From the IMG/VR virus record IMGVR_UViG_3300025327_000035, positions 1 to 56,830 of that record: DNA of 56,830 nt; one strand, written 5' to 3'. Position 1 is the first letter of the stretch; each line of letters starts with the position of its first letter. Below are positions 30,533-38,090 of this stretch, piece after piece. This stretch comes from a virus. The position numbers were made by a program, and so were the translations under genes. The notes under the pieces were generated by a model, which had not been told where the DNA came from, did not search any database, and saw only the letters and a program-made list of their open reading frames with translations.

Positions 30533-32203
30533 ATGCTCAAAATATCCGATCGCCTTTCGCTTCCTGTCGAAGCGATCACCCAAACGTTTGGCATTCTGGC
30601 CGTGCGTGGCGCCGGCAAGTCTAATCTGGCCGCCGTGATGGCTGAGGAGATGTTCGATGCTCGTCTGCCATTCGTGGTCATCGATCCGGTCGGCGCATGG
30701 TGGGGCCTGCGCTCGTCAGGCGATGGCCGTTCTGCCGGCATCCCGGTTCCGATCTTCGGCGGCCGGCATGGGGATGTGCCGCTTGAACGCGCAGGCGGGA
30801 ACCTGATCGCGGATCTCGTCGTCGAGCATCGGCTTAGTTGCGTTCTGGACGTCAGTGAGCTAAGCGAAGGCGACAAGGTGCGTTTCTTGTGCGACTTCGC
30901 CGAGCGTCTCTATCGGCGCAACACAGAGCCGTTACATCTCTTCTTGGAGGAGGCCGACGATTATGCTCCGCAGCGTCCCATGCGCGAGCAGGCGAGACTA
31001 TTACGCGCCTGGGAAAACATCGTGCGCCGTGGCCGGGCGCGCGGCCTGGGCATCACGATGGTCACACAGCGGAGCGCCGCATTAAACAAGAATGTGCTCA
31101 CGCAGATCGAGACGCTATTCGTGCTGCGCACCACGTCACCGCAAGACCGTAAGGCGATTGCGGCTTGGGTTGAATACTACGATCAGAGCCGTGACGTGCT
31201 CGAATCGCTTCCCAGCCTGATGAACGGCGAGGCGTGGGTTTGGTCGCCGTACTTTCTCAAGACGATCAAGCGAGTCCATATTCGCCGCCGTCGCACATTC
31301 GACAGCGCTGCAACGCCGAAGCAGATACGCGGTGGTCGAAAGCCCGCGACGCTGGCGGACGTCGACCTGGCTGCTATCGGCGAACGAATGCAGGATACAA
31401 TCGAGCGCGCGAAGGAAATCGATCCGACGGAGCTTCAAAAGCGCATCGCCGATCTAGAGCGCCGATTACGCGCACAGCCGAAGCCAGAAATTGAGCGCGT
31501 GGTTGATCGAATCGAGATTCCAATTTTCAAGGACAGCGAGGTGGCACGGCTCGAAAAGGCCGTTGCCGGCATCCAGGAATTCGGCGCGCAATTGGTGAAT
31601 GTGGCGCAGGAAATCAGCGGCGCGCTGCGGGCGGTGACGACCAGGCCAATGCCTGCACCTGTGAATCCGGTTTGGGTGCGTCCCGTGGTTTCCCCTGCCC
31701 CACGTGCGGCCAGGACGGAAGCAGCTGAGGCAGATGTCAAGCTGCCAAAGGCGGAACGATCGATCTTATCTGTGCTGGCACAGTATTATCCGCAAGGACG
31801 AAACAAGACGCAGCTCGCGATCCTGGCCGGCTACTCTGTGAAGGGTGGGGGATTCAACAATGCGATCGGCGCGTTGCGCTCCTATGGATTCATTCGCGGT
31901 GGCAAAGAGCACATCGAGATCACAGACGCCGGTCTGTCTGCAATCGGCAGCGATTGGGAGCTACTGCCGACCGGTCGGGTACTGATCGATTATTGGCTGC
32001 GTGAGTTGCCGAAGGCCGAGCGGTCGATCCTGAGTGTGCTGGTGGACGCATATCCGAATGCAGTCGAGAAGACCGCGCTTGCCGAGGCGGCCGGCTATCA
32101 GGTCGGAGGCGGTGGATTCAACAATGCGCTTGGCAAGCTGCGCACGCTCGAGTTGGCGAGAGGACGAAATGAGATCCGGGCGAGTGATGCGCTGTTTGAA
32201 TGA
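30533..32203 (+). CDS. HerA-like hexameric ATPase with tandem C-terminal winged helices
   Basis: 556 residues from ATG 30533 (GGAGGAA upstream); a longer frame opens at 30311 but overlaps the previous gene. Walker A GAGKSN (26-31), Walker B LHLFLEEAD (134-142), then a TMVTQRSAALNKNVLTQI segment and LRTTSPQDR with an arginine finger, match HerA/DUF87 ATPases. A coiled coil follows (280-330). Two similar winged-helix units (LPKAERSILSVLAQYY and LPKAERSILSVLVDAY, about 90 residues apart) end the protein and may bind DNA. It probably moves DNA or another polymer through a ring. Confidence 0.75.
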   Translation: MLKISDRLSLPVEAITQTFGILAVRGAGKSNLAAVMAEEMFDARLPFVVIDPVGAWWGLRSSGDGRSAGIPVPIFGGRHGDVPLERAGGNLIADLVVEHRLSCVLDVSELSEGDKVRFLCDFAERLYRRNTEPLHLFLEEADDYAPQRPMREQARLLRAWENIVRRGRARGLGITMVTQRSAALNKNVLTQIETLFVLRTTSPQDRKAIAAWVEYYDQSRDVLESLPSLMNGEAWVWSPYFLKTIKRVHIRRRRTFDSAATPKQIRGGRKPATLADVDLAAIGERMQDTIERAKEIDPTELQKRIADLERRLRAQPKPEIERVVDRIEIPIFKDSEVARLEKAVAGIQEFGAQLVNVAQEISGALRAVTTRPMPAPVNPVWVRPVVSPAPRAARTEAAEADVKLPKAERSILSVLAQYYPQGRNKTQLAILAGYSVKGGGFNNAIGALRSYGFIRGGKEHIEITDAGLSAIGSDWELLPTGRVLIDYWLRELPKAERSILSVLVDAYPNAVEKTALAEAAGYQVGGGGFNNALGKLRTLELARGRNEIRASDALFE

Positions 32204-32373
32204 GGGCGGCTCAATGCCTGTCGAGAATGCAATCGTGGTAAGCGGGATAGAACCCCGACCACATAACTAGCGACAAGGCCACTTATCGTTAGTGCGGTAT
32301 AGGTCCTTACACGCTACCGGGAACCTCTCATAAAAAAGATTATGTTCAATACTTGCTTAGCCGCTGATAGTAT

Positions 32374-32607
32374 ATGCGCGATTTTCCCCCTGCCCCGCCT
32401 GGCCTGACCCATTACTGGTACTGGCGCATCCGCAAATGGCACCCTGAGCGCTTCGGCCAGCCGTGCCGCATCCTGGCGCGCGGCAAGCTGAACACCGTCC
32501 TCGTTGAATTCGAGGACGGCTACCGAATGACCACGAGCCGATGGTTCGTGCGGCGCATGACTCCAGGCGCGGCCCAGCCCGTGCGGGCTGCGTTCGGCGA
32601 GAAGTAG
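32374..32607 (+). CDS. small aromatic-rich protein, unknown
   Basis: 77 residues (HYWYWRIRKWHPERFGQPCR, LVEFEDGYRMTTSRWF) of a pattern often found in small phage genes. No strong ribosome site precedes the ATG. The 170 bases before it (32204-32373) show no gene and no clear promoter. It is followed by an intrinsic terminator. Confidence 0.5.
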   Translation: MRDFPPAPPGLTHYWYWRIRKWHPERFGQPCRILARGKLNTVLVEFEDGYRMTTSRWFVRRMTPGAAQPVRAAFGEK

Positions 32608-32626
32608 AACGCGCGTGCAGGGGCTG

Positions 32627-32655
32627 GCCCGGCCGGAGCGCCGGGCTTTGTGTTT
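32627..32655 (+). terminator. intrinsic terminator
   Basis: GCCCGGC and GCCGGGC form a 7-bp GC stem with a 6-base loop, followed by TTTGTGTTT. It ends the transcript of the gene at 32374 and separates it from the regulated promoter at 32705. Confidence 0.65.
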
Positions 32656-32690
32656 ACAGCGTTTTCGCTGCGGAATTTCTAACCAATTTT

Positions 32691-32726
32691 CAGGTAATTC
32701 CCTATTGACAAATAGGTAATTACCTG
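32691..32726. promoter_or_regulatory. 36-bp dyad operator over a promoter
   Basis: CAGGTAATT-C-CCTATT faces AATAGG-T-AATTACCTG across four central bases, so two 16-base arms match at 15 of 16 positions. A smaller perfect palindrome AGGTAATTACCT (32714-32725) sits within. The -35 hexamer lies at the centre and the -10 starts right after it, so a bound protein would block RNA polymerase. Confidence 0.75.
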
Positions 32727-32732
32727 TATAAT
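32705..32732 (+). promoter_or_regulatory. consensus sigma70-type promoter
   Basis: TTGACA (32705-32710) and TATAAT (32727-32732), both perfect, with a 16-base spacer. Drives the gene at 32766 and probably the following small genes. This is the strongest promoter in the window by sequence. Confidence 0.8.
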
Positions 32733-32765
32733 AAAGGCAAGATTGAGAAAGGAAAGGAGATAGCA

Positions 32766-32984
32766 ATGAATCAAGCACAGAAATTCGATGGTAAGTATGT
32801 TGATGTTTCGGAAATCCTAGCCGCTGGCGCGGTGTGGGATGAAATCGGGAACGTCTACATGTTCCCGGATCATAGCATCGGTGGATTCACCGACATTCGC
32901 AACGGCGGCGCGGAGCGCACTGTTACCGGAGAAAAGATTTTCCATTTAGTTGGCGGCGACATTCACCCCGATTACGCTGACTGA
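32766..32984 (+). CDS. small protein under a repressible promoter, unknown
   Basis: 72 residues. GGAAAGGAGA gives a strong ribosome site. The protein is beta-rich and acidic (KFDGKYVDVSEILAAGAVWD, GGFTDIRNGGAERTVTGEK). Its strong, apparently repressed promoter suggests a lysogeny-related or early control role. Its codon use and flanks are richer in A and T than neighbours. No family recognised. Confidence 0.6.
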   Translation: MNQAQKFDGKYVDVSEILAAGAVWDEIGNVYMFPDHSIGGFTDIRNGGAERTVTGEKIFHLVGGDIHPDYAD

Positions 32985-33014
32985 CCTGCTGCACCTCGGG
33001 GGCCGTGGATTGAT

Positions 33015-33389
33015 ATGACCAAGAAGCGCGTTCGACGACCAATAGTATCCGGCCTCCGCGTGAATGGCAAACCCGTTCACGCGGAGGCCGGCGTGCGCGA
33101 AGTCTGTCGCGCGCTCCAGTACGTCGCCACGACCGGCAGCGGCGCAGGCGTGGAGCCAGCGCCGCGCCAATTGCTGGAGGCCATCGGCACGGGCCAGGCG
33201 GCGGTGTTCAACATCCACGACGACTCGGCGCTGGAACTCGCGCCGGTGCTGCGACAGATGGCGCAGCGGGCTGATGCCGAAGATGACAATGATCTGGCGT
33301 CCATTCTCGCAGCGGTGGCAACCGCGCTGGAGATGGCACGAAAGCTTGCCAAGGCCGACGAAGAGCACAGGAAGCCGCGCGGGAAGTAG
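33015..33389 (+). CDS. small protein with an internal DNA inverted repeat
   Basis: 124 residues, basic start (MTKKRVRRPIVSGLRVNGKP), then helices and an acidic, helical C-terminus (LASILAAVATALEMARKLAK). Codons 12-26 contain a perfect 16-bp inverted repeat (33049-33091). Weak ribosome site. Function unknown. Confidence 0.5.
   Translation: MTKKRVRRPIVSGLRVNGKPVHAEAGVREVCRALQYVATTGSGAGVEPAPRQLLEAIGTGQAAVFNIHDDSALELAPVLRQMAQRADAEDDNDLASILAAVATALEMARKLAKADEEHRKPRGK
33049..33091. repeat. perfect 16-bp inverted repeat inside a gene
   Basis: CCGGCCTCCGCGTGAA (33049-33064) and TTCACGCGGAGGCCGG (33076-33091) are perfect reverse complements separated by 11 bases. Very stable as RNA hairpin or DNA cruciform. 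There is no T-run, so it is not a terminator. Confidence 0.8.
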
Positions 33390-33414
33390 CAGCGTTGCGG
33401 TGGTTGAGGATGAA

Positions 33415-33768
33415 ATGAAATTACAAGAATTTTCTTTCCTGCTCAAGGCCAAATATCCTGATGCCGAATGCTGCCGCAATCGTGAATTCGGCGGCACGCC
33501 AGTGAATAATGGTTTGGCAATCGCCTTCAAGCCTGACGGCAAGGTCTATCATTATCGCGGCTCATTCGATTCGATTGCGGTTCAGCTGAAGCTAGTATCT
33601 GTCTTCTCGGTGCGACGGGGTGGTGAAATTATCGGAGAAGCGTTCACGCACGAGGAAGCTGAAACCATTCTCGTGCGTGAGCAGGCGCGATACGCCGAGA
33701 TGGCCGCGAGATGGCCGTATAGTTGGAATCATGGCCGCGATACATTTGACATCGTGCAGACACAGTAG
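33415..33768 (+). CDS. small protein, unknown
   Basis: 117 residues from ATG 33415 (TTGAGGATGAA upstream). Alpha/beta pattern (LQEFSFLLKAKYPDAECC, LAIAFKPDGKVYHYRG, EEAETILVREQARYAEMAAR). No family recognised. Confidence 0.5.
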   Translation: MKLQEFSFLLKAKYPDAECCRNREFGGTPVNNGLAIAFKPDGKVYHYRGSFDSIAVQLKLVSVFSVRRGGEIIGEAFTHEEAETILVREQARYAEMAARWPYSWNHGRDTFDIVQTQ

Positions 33769-33817
33769 TTGTTGCGGCCCAGGCCGCCGGGAGCGCCCGT
33801 GACAGCGCGGAGAGGAA

Positions 33818-34117
33818 ATGCCAACGGCATCATGGGGAAACGGTGGTTGGGCGGATTTGGTCAATGTCGGGGATGTAAGAGTTTTGCTCATCCGCGCCGG
33901 ACGCGGGCCGTATGCGTCCAGGCAGCGTCCGGCCAGTGAGGCCGGATGGACGAAAGATGAATTGAGGGAGATCGCCGTGGAGGCGGTCGAGAAGGCAAAG
34001 TTTCTCGAATACGGCATTTTGTCCCTCTGCGTGAACTTGAGTCGGGGCTGCATTCTCAGCGGCTCAAATTCGTGGAAGACGACAGGTAGAATCGAAATCA
34101 AGTTGCCGCCAAAGTAG
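33818..34117 (+). CDS. small protein, unknown
   Basis: 99 residues; GGAGAGGAA precedes the ATG. One helix (KDELREIAVEAVEKAKF) and beta segments (GDVRVLLIRAGRG, GRIEIKLPPK). Last + strand gene before the integrase, followed by a terminator. Confidence 0.5.
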   Translation: MPTASWGNGGWADLVNVGDVRVLLIRAGRGPYASRQRPASEAGWTKDELREIAVEAVEKAKFLEYGILSLCVNLSRGCILSGSNSWKTTGRIEIKLPPK

Positions 34118-34143
34118 CGCGGTTTACACTCCGACCAATCCCC

Positions 34144-34177
34144 GCAGGCCACGTCGCGTATCGCGTGGCCTGCTTTT
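34144..34177 (+). terminator. intrinsic terminator between convergent genes
   Basis: GCAGGCCACG and CGTGGCCTGC form a 10-bp stem with a 10-base loop that could pair further, followed by TTTT. It would end + strand transcripts before the integrase gene. Confidence 0.75.
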
Positions 34178-34190
34178 CATCCCCCCTACC

Positions 34191-35132
34191 CTACTCTTTC
34201 TCCGGCGGCAGCCACGACACCTCATTATGCCGCCGGTGTATCTCTTCCTCATAGTAGATCGCATAAAACGTCAACGTCGTCCTGACATCCTCGTGACCGA
34301 GGATCTCCTGCAGCTCGCGCGGATTCGCGCCGCGCTGGATGGCGCCGCGTGCGAAGCCGTGCCGGAAGGCGTGCGGATTGAATCGGCCCGTCACGCCAGC
34401 GCGACGCGCCAGGCGCTTGAGCACCTGGTAGATGCCGCCGGTCGTCAGCGGTCTGCCATGCACGCCGACGAAGATGAGCGGCCCGGCGTCAGTCGGCCGC
34501 TCCTCGTCGATGTAGCGCCGCAGCGCATTCGCGGCGCGCTCGGGCAGATGCACGCGCCTGGCCTTGTCGCCTTTCTCGCGCACGAGGATAACACGCGCGT
34601 CGAGGTCGACGTCGTCCACCCGCAGGCCGGCCAGGCCGCCGGCGCGGATCGCCGTGCCGGCAAGCACACAGACGATGGCGTAGTCGCGCAGCCCCCGCTT
34701 GCTTCCAGCGGGGGGCTGCGCCGCATCGAGCAGGCGCAGCAGGTCGTCGAAGCGCAGGTCTCGCGGCGGCATTTTCGGAAGCTTCGGTCGCTTGAGGCGG
34801 TGCGCGGGATTGGCGGTGATGACCCGCTCCTCGACGAGCCAGTTGAAAAAGCGCTTCCAGGCGCGCACATGCTTGTGGAGCGTGTAAACGGAGAGGCCGC
34901 CGGACTGCGCCGGGCGCGAGGGATGATCGGCGTAGCGCGTCGTGCGGTCGCGGAGTTGGGCGTAGACCAGGCGCAGATCGTCTATCGTGACCTCGCCGAC
35001 GGGCTTGTCAATTGCGCGCAGCGGGCGCAGGCACTTCTCGTAATCGGCGACAGTAGCGGGCTTCACCTCCAGGCCGACGGCAAACAGGAATCGGTCGATG
35101 GCCTGCGAGATGTGAAGAGTGTCGGCCGGCAT
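34191..35132 (-). CDS. int: tyrosine recombinase integrase
   Basis: 313 residues. Residues 1-125 are a SAM-like core-binding domain (YEKCLRPLRAIDKPVGEVTI and VRAWKRFFNWLVEERVIT). The catalytic domain has the expected residues: Arg in TAIRAGGLAGLR, Lys in EKGDKARRVHLP, HAFRH (His and Arg), His in ILGHEDVRTTLTFY, then a Tyr in the following segment. It should integrate the phage into the host chromosome at an att site, so the phage is probably temperate. It is the only core gene on the - strand. Its attachment site is not obvious beside it; a tRNA-half-like element lies at 23144. Confidence 0.9.
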   Translation of the reverse strand: MPADTLHISQAIDRFLFAVGLEVKPATVADYEKCLRPLRAIDKPVGEVTIDDLRLVYAQLRDRTTRYADHPSRPAQSGGLSVYTLHKHVRAWKRFFNWLVEERVITANPAHRLKRPKLPKMPPRDLRFDDLLRLLDAAQPPAGSKRGLRDYAIVCVLAGTAIRAGGLAGLRVDDVDLDARVILVREKGDKARRVHLPERAANALRRYIDEERPTDAGPLIFVGVHGRPLTTGGIYQVLKRLARRAGVTGRFNPHAFRHGFARGAIQRGANPRELQEILGHEDVRTTLTFYAIYYEEEIHRRHNEVSWLPPEKE

Positions 35133-35291
35133 GAATGTAGTGTATGCGATTTGGTTAGCCGATCAGTTGGGGATTGGTGAGTTGCGATCATGTTACAGGC
35201 GGCTGTGTTTTGTCAAGGCGGTATAACAGCACGGTATGAATTTGGTCGGGGATGGTTTCGCTTGGAGCAGTTGTGCGGTAAAGTGATTGGC

Positions 35292-35477
35292 ATGGCCTCG
35301 CAAATTTCGTCGTCGAACGATGATTCATCGTCGTCGACGCAGTTCGACAAGCAATTTTGGTCAGAGTATCGGGAAAGCCTGATAGCTGAGGTGCGCGCGT
35401 TGCAAAGGCGGATCAAGGCGATCGAGCGCAGCATGCAGAATCCTCGGCGTGTTGACACAAAACAGGAAAAGCAGTAA
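35292..35477 (+). CDS. small helical protein, unknown
   Basis: 61 residues from ATG 35292 (ATG 35190 would give 95). A Ser-rich start is followed by a charged helix (WSEYRESLIAEVRALQRRIK). Its TAA overlaps the -10 of the late promoter. No strong ribosome site; the start is uncertain. Confidence 0.4.
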   Translation: MASQISSSNDDSSSSTQFDKQFWSEYRESLIAEVRALQRRIKAIERSMQNPRRVDTKQEKQ

Positions 35478-35480
35478 ACT
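35452..35480 (+). promoter_or_regulatory. sigma70-type promoter, candidate late promoter
   Basis: TTGACA (35452-35457) and TAAACT (35475-35480), 17-base spacer. Start would be near 35487, about 65 bases before an intrinsic terminator and 120 bases before the holin gene. Confidence 0.75.
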
Positions 35481-35550
35481 GAGCGCAATCGAATAGCCGC
35501 GCCGGTCCGATGTTGAGGCCGGTCAGGCTTCATGACACGGAGCACCGCGT

Positions 35551-35582
35551 AACGCGCAGCCCGGATTGGGTGGCGCGTTTTT
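35551..35582 (+). terminator. intrinsic terminator in the lysis-operon leader
   Basis: AACGCGCAGCCC and GGGTGGCGCGTT pair with two internal mismatches around a 5-base loop, followed by TTT GCG after a T-run of five. It lies between promoter and holin, so late expression probably needs antitermination or readthrough. Confidence 0.7.
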
Positions 35583-35607
35583 GCGTCTCCATCACGAGGA
35601 GGACATC

Positions 35608-35910
35608 ATGCTTACCGCAGAGCAACTCGCTGCAATCGCCGGCGCGATTCTCTCTCTGGTGCTGAGTTACGTTCCGGGTCTCAGCGATTGGTACGGCGGC
35701 CTCGACGCGACGAAGAAACGTCTCGCGATGGCCGCCTTGCTTTTCGTGTCGGCGGCCGGTGTCCTGGGCCTGTCGTGCGCAGACGTGCTCGATCTCGTCG
35801 AGTGTACGACCTTCGGCGCGGTCGAGTTGGTGAAGATCTTTATCGCGGCGCTGATGGCCAACCAGGCAATTTACCTGATCAGTCCGAAGCGCGCGGGCGG
35901 CGCTTCTTGA
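35608..35910 (+). CDS. putative holin
   Basis: 100 residues with GAGGAGG before ATG 35608. Three hydrophobic segments: residues 7-24 (LAAIAGAILSLVLSYVPG), 38-55 (RLAMAALLFVSAAGVLG), and 72-88 (VKIFIAALMANQAIYLI). Small size, three membrane helices and a basic C-terminus (SPKRAGG) suit a class I holin that opens the membrane for the endolysin encoded 1.3 kb downstream. Sequence family not named, but the pattern matches small phage membrane proteins in lysis cassettes. Confidence 0.65.
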   Translation: MLTAEQLAAIAGAILSLVLSYVPGLSDWYGGLDATKKRLAMAALLFVSAAGVLGLSCADVLDLVECTTFGAVELVKIFIAALMANQAIYLISPKRAGGAS

Positions 35911-35991
35911 GGCCGGGCGGGGTATTGCGGCAGGGGCGCCCGGCCGGCGCGGCTTTCGCCGCGTTCCTCCTACCCCTGCCGCTTCGCAATC

Positions 35992-36774
35992 ATGCCGAGA
36001 CCAGGAGTTACGCAACTATTGCACGAGCTGAATGACGAGGCGCGTATTCTGGTCGCCAACTCGCCGGACATCATGATCCGGCTCAACCTGGACGGCACGA
36101 TCGGCTGGGTCAACCCGGCATGGACGCATCAAATCGGTCACCCGTCTGCGGAGGTGAAAGACAAGCCGTTCACGGAATTCGTGCATCGCGACGACGTTGG
36201 CCTGCTGTCGAGCGCATTCGCGCATCTGCGCACGGAAGACCTGACGCGCCGCACACGGTTCAGAATGCTCACGAAAGCCGGCGGCGAGCTGTGGGTTGGG
36301 GCACGAGGCTCGTTCTTCAACGGCCTGGGACGGGCCTACCTGATCATCCGGGATGTAAGCCTGTCGATGGCTTACGAGCGTGAGTTGGAGCGTGAGCGTG
36401 GACGGTTCGAGACGTTGCTGCGATATTCGATGATTGGCGTCTCGACGCTCGACGCGACGGGAATCATCACCTACCAGTCGCCGACCTCGTTCGACATTCT
36501 GGGGTACGAGCCGGAAGAGCTGATCGGAAAAAACGCCTTCGAATTCACGCATCCGGAAGAGCGCATGGTGCAAGGGAAGATTTTCGCGAGCTTACTGGCG
36601 GACCCGGGTGGCCGGCGGCGCTCGATAGCACAGTGGCGGCATCGGTCGGGCGTGTACATTCCTCTCGTTGTGCATGCGTGGAATCTGTTGAACGAAGAGG
36701 CCGTACAGGCAATCGTGATCAACTTCTGGCGCAGCGACCGTCCGATCGGGTTCGGGGGCGGAGGCAATGAGTGA
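35992..36774 (+). CDS. double-PAS sensor protein without output domain
   Basis: 260 residues. PAS 1 (residues about 12-125): SPDIMIRLNLDGTIGWVNPA, then a helical region, FVHRDDVGLLSSAF, RFRMLTKAGGELWVGARGSF and AYLIIRDVS. A linker helix (ERELERERGRFETLLRYS) leads to PAS 2 (about 140-250): IGVSTLDATGIITYQSPTS, ILGYEPEELIGKNAFEFTHP, then IPLVVHAW and AIVINFWRSDR. No kinase, cyclase or HTH part follows. It may sense a small ligand, redox state or light by a bound cofactor and bind another protein. Placed between holin and endolysin genes, it could tune lysis. Confidence 0.75.
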   Translation: MPRPGVTQLLHELNDEARILVANSPDIMIRLNLDGTIGWVNPAWTHQIGHPSAEVKDKPFTEFVHRDDVGLLSSAFAHLRTEDLTRRTRFRMLTKAGGELWVGARGSFFNGLGRAYLIIRDVSLSMAYERELERERGRFETLLRYSMIGVSTLDATGIITYQSPTSFDILGYEPEELIGKNAFEFTHPEERMVQGKIFASLLADPGGRRRSIAQWRHRSGVYIPLVVHAWNLLNEEAVQAIVINFWRSDRPIGFGGGGNE

Positions 36775-37225
36775 TGCCACGCCACCGCCGTTTGATCTGT
36801 CCGCTATCCGATATATTGCCGACGAGGTCGTTCGGGTTCGCAGCGAACTCAACGGACTACGAGATACGATCGGTGCGAGGCTGCTGCAGCAAGACGAGGC
36901 GGTAAGGCACGTCCTCTCTATCTCCGGCGATATGGAGCGCGTGCATCGCCTGATGGAAACGCACGCGAAGCTCTGGAACGAGCTAAGCGACGAGGTGCGT
37001 ACCTGGACGGCGCTGCGCGGAAGGGACATCGAAGTGCTGAGGCGAGACTTGGAGAAAACGGAGAGCGACGCGAAAGAGCATCGCGCCATGCACGAAAGAG
37101 GCGCAGGCGAAATGGTTGCGGTGACGACAGCGCGCATCGACAGCCGCACGCGCGTCTTGCTGGCGCTCATCGCGCTGGGCCAATTCGTGCTGGGCGTGCT
37201 GATCGGTCGAGGCACGGCGCCATGA
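36767..37225 (+). CDS. coiled-coil, tail-anchored membrane protein of lysis cassette
   Basis: 152 residues. A long charged coiled coil (residues 20-120) ends in a membrane helix (VLLALIALGQFVLGVLIG, 129-146) near the C-terminus. GGAGG precedes ATG 36767; the start overlaps the PAS gene by 8 bases. The layout resembles XhlA-type haemolysin or spanin-like lysis helpers. It might also partner the PAS protein. Confidence 0.6.
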   Translation: MSDATPPPFDLSAIRYIADEVVRVRSELNGLRDTIGARLLQQDEAVRHVLSISGDMERVHRLMETHAKLWNELSDEVRTWTALRGRDIEVLRRDLEKTESDAKEHRAMHERGAGEMVAVTTARIDSRTRVLLALIALGQFVLGVLIGRGTAP

Positions 37226-37881
37226 CGTACCGGAATCTGGCGATCTCCATAGAGCGCAACGTCGTCGGCGGTTATCGCGCGACGGATAACCGCAGTCAGG
37301 TAATGGGCTTCGGCTCATCGGAGGCCGAGGCGCTTCTCGAATACTATGCCGCAGCCGTGCAGGCCAACGTATTCGACGCCGACGATCTCACTCCCCTGCT
37401 CCAACGCGTTAAGCTCCTGTGGCCCACGGACTTCAAGGTCTACACGCAGAGATTCGGCGAACGACCGGAGTTCTACGCCAAATTCAGGCTTCCCGGTCAC
37501 GAGGGCGTGGACATCCGTGCTCCGTTCGGGGCGCCAGTGCGGGCCTGCGCGCGGGGTGTGGTGACGATGGCCGGCTGGCATCCTAAGCGCGGCCGCGATC
37601 ATCCATATGGTTTCCAGGTGCGCATTCGCCACGTTTTCGCCGACGGTGAGTACGAGACGATCTATGCGCATCTACGGGAAGACTCGGCCGTCGTCAAGGT
37701 CGGCGACGAGGTGCACGCCGGCATTCAGATCGCCAGCGCAGACAGCACCGGCAATTCGAGCGCGGCGCATCTCCATCTGTCGCTCAAGAAGATCGGCGCG
37801 AAGAACGGGGGCTACGGCGAGCTGATCGACCCGGCACCGTTTTTCGTGGATGGGCCTTTCACGGGCCAGGAGACGGGGTGA
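37222..37881 (+). CDS. M23-family endolysin
   Basis: 219 residues. The N-terminal 80 residues are an unrecognised domain. Residues 85-210 are an M23 metallopeptidase: H93-EGV-D97 in LPGHEGVDIRAPFGAPV, YAHL (His150) and AHLHLSL (His183, His185), the zinc-binding and catalytic set of lysostaphin-type enzymes. It should cut peptide cross-links of peptidoglycan at lysis. No signal peptide, so holin-dependent. The start overlaps the preceding gene (ATGA). Confidence 0.85.
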   Translation: MTYRNLAISIERNVVGGYRATDNRSQVMGFGSSEAEALLEYYAAAVQANVFDADDLTPLLQRVKLLWPTDFKVYTQRFGERPEFYAKFRLPGHEGVDIRAPFGAPVRACARGVVTMAGWHPKRGRDHPYGFQVRIRHVFADGEYETIYAHLREDSAVVKVGDEVHAGIQIASADSTGNSSAAHLHLSLKKIGAKNGGYGELIDPAPFFVDGPFTGQETG

Positions 37882-38090
37882 GCCGGGATGTGCGAAACGG
37901 TGAGTTGGACGCGCAGATCCTCGAAGCGATGTACACCGGGGATGCGCGGCGCATCATTACCCTGCTCGGCGAGAAATATGGTCTGCGAATGAGCGAGGAC
38001 GAGATCCGGGCGGGGATAGAGCACTTGCTGATGATCGTAAATCTGCCGCTACGAAAGCGCGCGGACGAGCAGAACGGGGATACTCCATGA
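37878..38090 (+). CDS. small protein, unknown
   Basis: 70 residues, GTG start overlapping the endolysin stop. Helical (GELDAQILEAMYTGDARRII, EDEIRAGIEHLLMIVNLPL). The stop overlaps the next start. Function unknown. Confidence 0.5.
   Translation: MSRDVRNGELDAQILEAMYTGDARRIITLLGEKYGLRMSEDEIRAGIEHLLMIVNLPLRKRADEQNGDTP

Noticed and set aside
34227-35180. 317-residue + strand ORF opposite the integrase
   Set aside because: The - strand frame contains all expected tyrosine recombinase residues; the + frame has none of any family.
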